Shown in pieces: positions 1 through 8,600 of a stretch of 64,000 bases of DNA. The position numbers and the translations under genes are program-made. Positions within the stretch are counted from its first letter, which is position 1. The number at the start of each line of letters is the position of its first letter. Under the pieces are notes generated by a model. That model was given only the letters and a program-made list of their open reading frames with translations, was not told the DNA's origin and searched no databases. This stretch comes from Streptomyces corallincola (GTDB lineage Bacteria; Actinomycetota; Actinomycetes; Streptomycetales; Streptomycetaceae), in contig NZ_JAHRXF010000007.1 in assembly GCF_019104725.1 (NCBI RefSeq), positions 1 through 64,000 of the forward strand. Reading direction: 5' to 3'.

Positions 1-33
1 AACTCCTAGTTTTCAATGGGTCTTTGAGTCTAT

Positions 34-1134
34 TTGTGGACTCTCTTGAATCAGGGGCATCGTCGACGGCGAGATCGTGTGCGGCTCGAGGCGCTGGACC
101 AGAACGTCCGCAACGTCACCGGAGCCTCACTCCGCAACGTCTTGGAACGAATTGGTCCTCCGCTGCGGTTTCGAGTCGACGAACGCAGCGCCATCGATCA
201 GGCCCGCCAGCAGTTGCTGGCCGAGGGGGAGGCCAGCGCGCTCCACGCCGAGAATCCCTGGTACAAGGAGTGGCTGAGCGGCCTAGCCTCTGACGGGACG
301 ATCACTGGGCTGATCAATAAGAAGGACGAACGCCTCCTCAGCCAGGCCATCCGCGTTCTGGAGTACCTCGATGCCCGTGCCAGCGGTTCGCCTCCAGTCA
401 TGCTGGCCGCCTTGGCCGACGCCACCACGGGAAACACCAAGGCCCTCAACCCTGGCCAAGGCTCGTTGCCGACCCTCGTACTCCGTGTGCTGGCAACAGC
501 ACGGGGAGTTCCGCTCGCGGCAGGAGCCGAGGCCCGGCGCGAGCTCTGGGACGCGTTCGACGTCATCGTCGACGACCTGGCCAGCCTCGTCCTCGTTCTC
601 AATCTGTCGGCGGCTGGTCGAGGGCTGGGGGAGTGGCTCACCGACGCGGCTCGATACGGCACCCCCTTCCACGTCACACTTCACCAACTGGTCACCCTGC
701 CTGTCACCGTTCACGTGCCGCGTGTGTACGTGTGTGAGAACCCAGTCGTCCTCCGCCGCGCCGCTGGAGAAATCGGCGCGAGCAGCCCGCCGTTGATCTG
801 CGCCGAAGGCCGACCGTCAACGGCCTTCCACCGACTGGCCCGCTTGATCGTCAACGGAGGGTGTCGGCTCCTCTACCACGGGGACTTCGACTGGCCGGGA
901 ATCGACATGACCAATCAGCTCATCGGCCGCTACGGAGCCGAGCCCTGGAAGATGAGCGCTGAGGATTACATGGAGGGGCTCCGGACCGAAGACGACCACG
1001 TTGCCTTGTCCGGGAAGGCCCTTAGCACTTCATGGGACCCGCGTTTGAGCAATGCGATGCAGGAGCATCAGGCGGCTGTCTACGAGGAAGGCGTCGCTGA
1101 CGCCCTCCTGGCGGATTGGGGTGACCAACTCTGA
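34..1134 (+). CDS. Wadjet JetD-like protein (TIGR02679/DUF2399), N-terminally truncated
   Basis: JetD is the Toprim-containing nuclease subunit of Wadjet plasmid-defence complexes; the TIGR02679 type belongs with a TIGR02680 SMC-like ATPase. Toprim-type signatures are visible: VYVCENPVV near residue 235 (the acidic Glu) and YHGDFDWPGI near residue 281 (DxD). The family similarity starts only around residue 15 and roughly the first 60-70 residues of a normal member are missing. A stop at positions 25-27 lies in the same frame just upstream, and the first 60 bp are unusually AT-rich, so the gene looks cut by a rearrangement. The TTG at 34 is only the first possible start and no ribosome site precedes it. 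None of the partner genes (jetA, jetB, jetC) is in the window. It may be a remnant, or partners may lie beyond the left edge. Family assignment is fairly sure; function is doubtful. Confidence 0.75.
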   Translation: MWTLLNQGHRRRRDRVRLEALDQNVRNVTGASLRNVLERIGPPLRFRVDERSAIDQARQQLLAEGEASALHAENPWYKEWLSGLASDGTITGLINKKDERLLSQAIRVLEYLDARASGSPPVMLAALADATTGNTKALNPGQGSLPTLVLRVLATARGVPLAAGAEARRELWDAFDVIVDDLASLVLVLNLSAAGRGLGEWLTDAARYGTPFHVTLHQLVTLPVTVHVPRVYVCENPVVLRRAAGEIGASSPPLICAEGRPSTAFHRLARLIVNGGCRLLYHGDFDWPGIDMTNQLIGRYGAEPWKMSAEDYMEGLRTEDDHVALSGKALSTSWDPRLSNAMQEHQAAVYEEGVADALLADWGDQL

Positions 1135-1317
1135 TCATGGGCGGGTGATGACCTGCTGAGCGGGCAGCCGACAGCCGCTGGGGCGGGATACCCACGGTAG
1201 AGCGGCAGAGACGACAGAGCCCTGCATGCCCCGTACAACGAGCGACTAGGCTTGATCGGCGCCCACGAATCTGGACCGGATGGCGCAGGGGTGCGTGTAA
1301 GGAGTGCTGAGCAACAG

Positions 1318-2487
1318 ATGACGGGGACGCCCGAGCGGATCGGCCGGTACACCGTGGCCAAGGAGCTGGGCTCGGGCGGCATGGGGGAGGTGTACCTCGC
1401 CTACACCCCGGGTGGTCAGCCGGTGGCGGTGAAGCTGATCCGGAGCGACAAGCTGGACCCCGTCACGCGGGCCCGCTTCGAAAAGGAAGCGCTGATAGCG
1501 CGCACCGTGATCGGTACCAACAGGGTGGCGCGGTTCCTGGAGGCCGACCCCTTCGCGGACCGCCCCTGGCTGGCGATGGAGTACGTGGCCGGACGCACCT
1601 TGCTGGCCTGCGTGGACCAGGACGGCGTTCTCCCCTTGCCGCTGGTCGCCAGTCTGGGCGCGTTGCTCGCCGAGGGGCTGAGCGCCGTGCACGCCGCGGA
1701 GCTGCTCCACCGGGATCTGAAGCCCCAGAACGTCATTATGGGCACAGAAGGTCCCATAATCATTGACTTCGGGCTCGGTGCGTTCATGGATGCCGCGAAG
1801 GAGTCCCTGTCCCACAGCGGGATGATCATTGGGACGGTGCGCTGCATGCCGCCGGAGCAGGCAAGCGGACATCCGAAGGTGACGCCAGCCGCGGACGTGT
1901 ACGCGCTGGGCACGGTTCTGCTGTATGCGGCGGCCCGCCACTACCCGTACGACGGTGCGGTGTGGGAAGCCGTCGCCATGCAGGTGGCGAATCCTGACAT
2001 CGGCCCGGATCTGAGCGGTGTGCCCGAGGGACTCAAGCAACTGATCGCCTGCATGCTCGCCCACGTTCCCGAGGACAGGCCGACGCTGGATGACGTTTCA
2101 AAGGCATGCTCGAAGCTTCTGAAGGCCGCTGGAAAGGCGCCGGCCGACGCACGACTTGCTCTGATCGCGCATACGGCCTCGGGCGGTACGCCGGATGCGG
2201 CCAAAGAGCCGTTGTCCCCATCGTTCGAGAAGCTGCTTGAGGACCAGGCCGAGATCACTGACGACGCGGGTCTCGACTCGCCGCTCGACAGTCCGCGAGG
2301 AGCTGCTGAGGCGGAAGAGCCGGAACCGGAGGAGGTGGCGCAGTACGAGCCGCACCCCGACGCCGCCGAGAAGGCCGTGAAGCCAAAGGCGGAGCCGAAG
2401 GCCAGGCCCAAGGCCGTAAGGCCGCCGGCATCGAAACGGGTCGCGGATGAGCTGAGGGCGGAGTACGCGGCGGATACCGCGCTTTGA
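1318..2487 (+). CDS. soluble Hanks-type serine/threonine protein kinase
   Basis: Predicted cytoplasmic Ser/Thr kinase of 389 aa. All core kinase motifs are present: glycine loop GSGGMGEVY (residues 18-26), ATP-anchoring Lys39 in VAVKLI, catalytic loop HRDLKPQN (131-138, Asp133), DFG at 150-152, and a PPEQ variant of the APE motif. The last 120 residues are acidic and rich in Ala, Pro, Lys and Glu, without recognisable domains. There is no transmembrane segment or PASTA repeat, unlike PknB. The ATG at 1318 is chosen because it follows AAGGAG (1299-1304) and gives the usual N-terminus; in-frame GTG 1291 and TTG 1252 are alternatives. It lies 128 bp upstream of the large helicase-methylase operon. 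Kinases are components of several phage-defence systems (for example PglW in Pgl/BREX), so a regulatory role there is possible but inferred. Confidence 0.9.
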   Translation: MTGTPERIGRYTVAKELGSGGMGEVYLAYTPGGQPVAVKLIRSDKLDPVTRARFEKEALIARTVIGTNRVARFLEADPFADRPWLAMEYVAGRTLLACVDQDGVLPLPLVASLGALLAEGLSAVHAAELLHRDLKPQNVIMGTEGPIIIDFGLGAFMDAAKESLSHSGMIIGTVRCMPPEQASGHPKVTPAADVYALGTVLLYAAARHYPYDGAVWEAVAMQVANPDIGPDLSGVPEGLKQLIACMLAHVPEDRPTLDDVSKACSKLLKAAGKAPADARLALIAHTASGGTPDAAKEPLSPSFEKLLEDQAEITDDAGLDSPLDSPRGAAEAEEPEPEEVAQYEPHPDAAEKAVKPKAEPKARPKAVRPPASKRVADELRAEYAADTAL

Positions 2488-2615
2488 TGGCCAAGCTGTC
2501 AGTGCCTGGTGGGAAGCTAGGCGGACGGGCGTATAGGTCGGCTTGGACGCTGTCCATACGATTCGTGAATGGTGAGCGGTGCGAAACGCGCCGTGGGTGA
2601 GGAATCGGAGCGGAC

Positions 2616-5600
2616 GTGAGCGTCGAGGCGGAAGCCGTGGGCGGGCAGAGCGATACGGCGAGGAACGCCCGGGAGCCGGACGAAGCCTCGTCGGCGAAGC
2701 GGCCGACTGACACTGGCGGATACGCGGCGGGCGCACAGGTCCTGATCCGAGACGAGCTGTGGCTGGTGCGCAACTGCAGGGACACCGACCGTGACGGATG
2801 GATGGTCGAGGTCACCGGCATCTCGTCGTTCGTCCGCGGGATCGACGCCACTTTCTACGACCGGCTGGATGTCGTCCAGGAGCTGGACCCGCGCGAGACC
2901 GAGCTGGTGGCAGACGACTCTCCGAACCACCGCAGGTCCCGTCTGTTCCTTGAGGCGATCATGCGGAAGACGTTCCTGCCGCAGACCGAGCACGGCCTGG
3001 CGCTGGCGGACAACTTCCTCATGGACCAGCAGGTCCACCAGCTGCGCCCGGCGGAGCTGGCGCTGTCGATGAAGAACCCGCAGCCGCGGATCCTGATCGC
3101 GGACGTCGTGGGTCTTGGTAAGACCCTGGAGATCGGGGTGCTGCTGGCGGAGCTGATCCGGCGGGGGCGCGGCGAGCGGATCCTGGTGGTGACGCCGCAG
3201 CACGTGCTGGAGCAGTTCCAGCGCGAGCTGTGGACCCGATTCGCGATCCCGCTGGTGCGGCTGGACTCGACCGGCATTCAGCGGGTGCAGCAGGACATCC
3301 CCGCGGGGCGGAACCCGTTCGCGTACTTCAAGCGCGCGATCATCTCCGTGGACACCCTGAAGAGCGACGTGTACGCCCACCACCTGGACAACACCGACTG
3401 GGACGCCGTCGTCATCGACGAGTCCCACAACCTCGTCAACCGCGGCACGAAGAACAACGCGCTCGCCCGTCTACTGGCACGCAAGACCGACGCGCTGGTG
3501 CTGGCCTCGGCCACCCCGCACAACGGCGACGCCACCTCCTTCGCCGAGCTTGTCAGGATGCTGGACGAGGCTGCGATCGCCAATCCGTCCCAGTACGAGG
3601 TGAAGGACCTCGCGCACCTCTACATCCGGCGCACCAAGACCGCGTCCGAAGTCCGCGAGTCCCTCAAGGGGACCTGGGCGGACCGCGGCCCGTCCCTGCC
3701 CCTCCACGCTCCGGCCACCGAGAAGGAACGCGCGGTCCTCCAGGAACTGGCCACACGCTGGATCCCGGCCGACCCGGCGACTCCGTCGGTGAGCCGGCAT
3801 CAGCTCGTCCCGTACCGGTTGCTGAAGTCGTTCCTCTCCTCGCACAAGGCGCTGTTGGCGACCATCAAGACCCGCATCGGAAACCTCGACAACCCGCCGC
3901 CCGACAAGCCCGACAACGGTTCGAAGACGCGGAAGCGGCCGGAGGACCCGGCGGTACGCGAAGCGGCACGGAAGGTCGAGCGGGCGGCCCTGACCGACCT
4001 GCAGCACCTCGCCGAGCAGATCGAGGACCAGGACTCGGCGAAGCGGGCAGCGCTGCTGGACGCGCTGCGGGAGCTGGGCGTCGGCCCAGGCTCGGACACC
4101 CGAGTGGTCGTGTTCTCCGAGAGCATCCCCACCCTGAAGTGGCTGGCGGAGACCGTCCCGGCCGCACTCGGCTTCCGGCACACCACCAGCCCGGACGAGA
4201 AGAAGCCCTGGCTGGGATACGGCGGAGCCGTACAGGTCATGCACGGCGAGGCCAGCACGGATCAGGAACAGCAGGACATCGTCGAGAAGTTCGGGCTGCG
4301 CGACGACCCGGTGCGCATCCTGTTCACCGGCGACGTCGCTTCCGAGGGCGTCAACCTGCATCAGCAGTGCCATCTGCTGATCCACTACGACCTGCCGTGG
4401 TCCCTGATCCGCATCGAGCAGCGCAACGGCCGTATCGACCGGTACGGGCAGGAACACCGGCCCGAGTTCCGCGCGCTGATCCTCACCAGTGACATCCCGT
4501 GGCGCACGGACGAGACGACCGGACAGCCGCGAACCCTGGACGACCGGCTGGTGGGCGAGAAGCTCCTCAGGCGTGAGGAGGAGGCTCACAAGATCGAAGG
4601 CTCGGCCGAGGCGGTCACCGGCCTGTACCGGGCCAAGGAAGAAGAGAACCGCCTCACCCAGGACCTGATCGCGGGCCGCACCGTCGAGGAGTCCATCAAG
4701 CAGTCCCAGCAGGGCGGCGCCGCCTTCCTCACCGGGCTTCTCGGCCAGGTGGGCGCAGTACACGAACACCCCGAAGTGGCCCGTGCCGTGGTACCGAAAC
4801 TCTTCCGGTCCACCGCCGACTACTTCGACGAGGCACTGCGGCAGATCTCCCGTCCCAACCCCGAGGACATGCTGTCGCTGCGGCGCGACGACGACGGCAC
4901 CATTGCCTTCGAGCCACCGCGGGACTTGCTGTACCGGCTCAAGGCACTGCCCAAGTCGTACCTGGACGAGCAGCAGATCCTGCCGCGCAAGACCGAGCCG
5001 GGACGCATGCGCATCACCTTTTCCAAGGACCTCGCCGCGGCGCGCCTGAAGGCGGCCCGGGAGACCACCGCGTCCCAATGGCCGAACGTCTCGTACGTCA
5101 CCGACGTCCACCCCGTCCTGGACTGGCTCACAGACAAGGTGCTCGTCGAGATCGGCCGCCACAAGGCCCCGGTGCTCGCCGCCACCGTGGACAGTCCGAC
5201 TTTCCTGGTCCAGGGCATCTACTCCAACGCGTTGGGCAAGCCCACCATCGTCGAGTGGATGGCCGTCTCCGGCCTTCCCGACAGCCCGCACGTCACAGCG
5301 CTGACCGCCGACGTACTGGAGAGCTACGGCGTAGGCCCGAACATGCCCGGCCGCGCCACACCGCGCGACCTGCCGGGCCTCAGCGCGCTTGTGCCCGACG
5401 CCATCGACGCCGCACAGCGACAACTCGCCCTCCTTGAAGGCGCGTACCGCGAGCAGATCGAAGAGACCCTTGCTCCCTATCGCAAGAAGGTCACCGACTG
5501 GCGGCAGGACGCCCTCTTCGCCAGTGCACGCCCGAAGGAAGCGGAGCTCGACCGCACGGCCAAGCGACAGCTGAAGCTGGTCAAGTCCCTGGAGACGGCG

Positions 5601-5672
5601 GGCGAACCGATGCTGCGCCTGCTGGCCGTCCTCGAACCGCACACCGCCACTGAAGGAGGCACCGAACGATGA
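2616..5672 (+). CDS. SNF2-type superfamily 2 helicase, DISARM DrmD-like
   Basis: Large helicase of 1018 aa, first gene of a four-gene coupled operon. Walker A appears as DVVGLGKTLEIG near residue 165, the DEAH-type box is VVIDESHN near 268, motif III is ASATPHNG, and motifs V-VI read GDVASEGVNL and RNGRIDRYGQ (around 603-612). This is the SNF2/RapA-like arrangement found in DrmD of class 1 DISARM, where such a helicase precedes an adenine methyltransferase, as here. The C-terminal 350 residues have no domain I can name. Start GTG follows GGAG with 5 nt spacing. Its stop overlaps the next start by 4 bp (ATGA, 5669-5672), indicating translational coupling. DNA translocation is well supported by the motifs; the defence role rests on the neighbours. 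Confidence 0.88.
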   Translation: MSVEAEAVGGQSDTARNAREPDEASSAKRPTDTGGYAAGAQVLIRDELWLVRNCRDTDRDGWMVEVTGISSFVRGIDATFYDRLDVVQELDPRETELVADDSPNHRRSRLFLEAIMRKTFLPQTEHGLALADNFLMDQQVHQLRPAELALSMKNPQPRILIADVVGLGKTLEIGVLLAELIRRGRGERILVVTPQHVLEQFQRELWTRFAIPLVRLDSTGIQRVQQDIPAGRNPFAYFKRAIISVDTLKSDVYAHHLDNTDWDAVVIDESHNLVNRGTKNNALARLLARKTDALVLASATPHNGDATSFAELVRMLDEAAIANPSQYEVKDLAHLYIRRTKTASEVRESLKGTWADRGPSLPLHAPATEKERAVLQELATRWIPADPATPSVSRHQLVPYRLLKSFLSSHKALLATIKTRIGNLDNPPPDKPDNGSKTRKRPEDPAVREAARKVERAALTDLQHLAEQIEDQDSAKRAALLDALRELGVGPGSDTRVVVFSESIPTLKWLAETVPAALGFRHTTSPDEKKPWLGYGGAVQVMHGEASTDQEQQDIVEKFGLRDDPVRILFTGDVASEGVNLHQQCHLLIHYDLPWSLIRIEQRNGRIDRYGQEHRPEFRALILTSDIPWRTDETTGQPRTLDDRLVGEKLLRREEEAHKIEGSAEAVTGLYRAKEEENRLTQDLIAGRTVEESIKQSQQGGAAFLTGLLGQVGAVHEHPEVARAVVPKLFRSTADYFDEALRQISRPNPEDMLSLRRDDDGTIAFEPPRDLLYRLKALPKSYLDEQQILPRKTEPGRMRITFSKDLAAARLKAARETTASQWPNVSYVTDVHPVLDWLTDKVLVEIGRHKAPVLAATVDSPTFLVQGIYSNALGKPTIVEWMAVSGLPDSPHVTALTADVLESYGVGPNMPGRATPRDLPGLSALVPDAIDAAQRQLALLEGAYREQIEETLAPYRKKVTDWRQDALFASARPKEAELDRTAKRQLKLVKSLETAGEPMLRLLAVLEPHTATEGGTER

Positions 5673-8600
5673 GCACCGACTTCGACTCCTTCGCCAACCG
5701 TGGCGAGTACCTGTCCGCGCACTACTTCGCCGACCAGCTCGGCACTGACCTCAAGAAGGGCCTGTTCGCCACCTGGGCGCAGCGCGAGGGTGACGAGAAC
5801 GACCCGCGCAAGACCCCGCGCGAGCTGCTGCGCACCCTGCGCACCCCCTACCTTGTCGAGGAACTGCGCGGCTACTTCGTCAAGACCACCCAGGCCGACG
5901 CCGAGGACGAAGCCCGCCTGAACACACACAACAACCCCGAGTGGACCAAGCGCCTCGCGGAGTGGCACCAGATGGTCCTGCGGGCCCTCGGCTACGACAC
6001 CTCCCCGGCCGAGCTCACTGTGCACCGCGCCGGCCGCGACCACACCCTGCCCGTCGCCTACCACGGCCATGGCATCGTCGCCCTGGACTGCGGCTGGACC
6101 GCGGCCAACGACGACGCCCTCGACCCCGACCGTGCCGGACGGCTCCTGTCGTCCGTGCGGGTCAGCGCGAGCGAGTCGTACGAGACGGGCGCGGCCCTGG
6201 CCTCTTGGCTCTTCCAGAGCGAACTCGGCGAAGTCGGTGGCCCGCACCCCCGCTTCGTCCTGCTGCTGTGCGGCGGCGTCATCCTGCTCGCCGATCGTCA
6301 GGCCTGGAACGAGGGCCGATACCTCGCGGTGAACCTCGACGCCGCCCTGGAACGCAATGACCGCGCCCAGCAGGGCGAACTCGCCACCATTGCCGCCCTG
6401 TTCAGCCTGGACATGCTCCGCCCCGGTGAGAATGACACCAGCCGCGGGATCGACGCTCTGCTCAAGTCCTCCGGTGACAATGCGGCCGGCGTCTCCGGCG
6501 AACTGCGCTACGGGTTGCAGCGCTCGGTCGAGATCATCGCCAACGAAGTGCTGCACCGGATGGCGGATCCGAAGAACAATGTCACCCCGGCCGACATCGA
6601 AAGCCCCAAGATCCCCTTCGCGCGCGAACTCACCCGCGAAGCGCTGCGCTACCTCTACCGCGTCCTGTTCCTGCTGTACGCGGAGGCCCGCCCCGAACTC
6701 GGCATCCTCCCTGCCGACGACGGGTCGTACGAGGCCGGCTACTCCATGGCCCGTCTGCGTGAACTCGTCGAGCGCGACGAGGAACTCGTCGAGGAGGAAG
6801 CCAAGAACGGCTTCCACCTCTTCCAGTCTCTCGACGTCCTGTTTAACAAGGTCAACTTCGGCCACCGTGCGTACGGCACCGAACCTGATGACGACCAGCC
6901 CGGCGACGATGAGGAGACCCGCAAGGCCAAGGAAGCCCGCCGCAGCGAGAACCGCGGCTTGCGCTTCGAGGCCCTGCGCAGCGAACTCTTCGAGCCGACC
7001 GCCATCCGCTTCATCGGCACAGGCGTCCTCGACCCGCGCAGCGACGAGGACAACGACCCCCGCTGGCTCGATCTGCGTCTGCGTAACGAAGCCCTCCACG
7101 AGGTGCTGCGGCTGCTGACGATGAAGAAGGGTAAGCGCGGCGAACGCGGTGGCTTCATCTCCTACCGCAACCTCGGCATCAACCAACTCGGCGCTGTCTA
7201 CGAGGGGTTGATGTCCTACACCGGCATCATCGCCAAGGAGGAACTGTGCGAGGTGGCCCGAGGCGGTGACCCGGAGCAGGGTTCCTGGCTCATCCCCTCA
7301 CACAAGCAGGACCAGTACCCCGACAAGACCCTCGTCCAGTACGGCGAGGACGACGCCCGTAAGGGCCTCCGCGGTCCGAAGAAGTACGAGAAGGGCTCGT
7401 TCGTCTACCGACTCGCTGGCCGTGACCGAGAGACTTCCGCCTCGTACTACACCCCTGAATCGCTGACCAAGGTCACCGTCGAGCTCACCCTCAAGAACCG
7501 CCTCGACCAGGAACGGGATGAGAATGGCGGCGTCATCAAGACGCGGGCGTCCGAGCTGCTGAAGTACAAGATCTGCGAGCCGGCGCTCGGCTCGGGCGCG
7601 TTCCTCAACGAGGCCATCAACCACGTCGCCGACGAATACCTGCGCCGCCGCCAGGACGAACTCGGCATCACCATCCCCGCGGCCGATGCGATCACCGAGA
7701 AGCAGAAGGTCAAGGCGTACATCGCCCTGCACAACGCCTACGGGGTCGACCTCAACGCCACCGGCGTCGAGCTGGCCGAGGTGTCGCTGTGGCTCAACAC
7801 GATGCACCCAGGCATGCGCGCGCCGTGGTTCGGGTTGCACCTGCGTCGGGGCAACTCGCTCATCGGCGGTCGCCGCGCGGTGTACGCAGGCGATGACGTG
7901 GCGGGCAAGGACAGGGCCTGGCTGAAGGCGAAGGGTGCCTTGGCACCAACACCGCTGCCTTTCATCAAGGACGGTGAGCTGCAGCCACTGCCCGACGACG
8001 CGGTGCACCAGTTCCTGCTGCCGAGCCCGGGCTGGGCCGCGGTTGCTGGCTCGAAAGAAGCCAAGGAACTCGCCAAGGAAGGCGTCGAGAAACTCGCTGC
8101 CTGGAAGAAGGGGATCCTTCAGCGCCCCAAGCGCAGCACCGCGCACCTCAATACGGACGGGAGCCCGAAGCTCAACCCCAAGAGCAAGGTACCGAAGCCG
8201 GAAACATCCTCCCAGTTCACGAAGCTGCGGGACGCTGCACGTCGGGTCGAGTTCCTGTGGGCGGCCGTCGTCAAGCGCATGGAACTCTCCGAGAAGGAGA
8301 TCGCGCGTCGGATCGACCTTTGGCAGGCCGATCCAACGGATCCCGAGTACGCCTTCCTCCAGCACCCCGATCAGGCGGTGCCGAAGGAGAAGGTCCTGGA
8401 GGACCTCTTCAATGCCGTCGACACTCCATACTGGCGGCTGAAGAAGGTCATGGACGCCTGGTGCGCCCTTTGGTTCTGGCCGGTTGACAAGGCTGGGCTG
8501 CTGGACGGCAGTGACGGTGAGTACGCGGCACGGACGGTCGTCAGTGACGCGGACGGCCTCAGTAAGGTGCTCGGAGGGGTGCCGCTGACCGGGGAGCGGC

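Noticed and set aside
3471-7186. Long minus-strand open frames opposite the helicase and methylase genes
   Set aside because: Low-complexity translation without motifs; plus-strand genes carry all conserved motifs.
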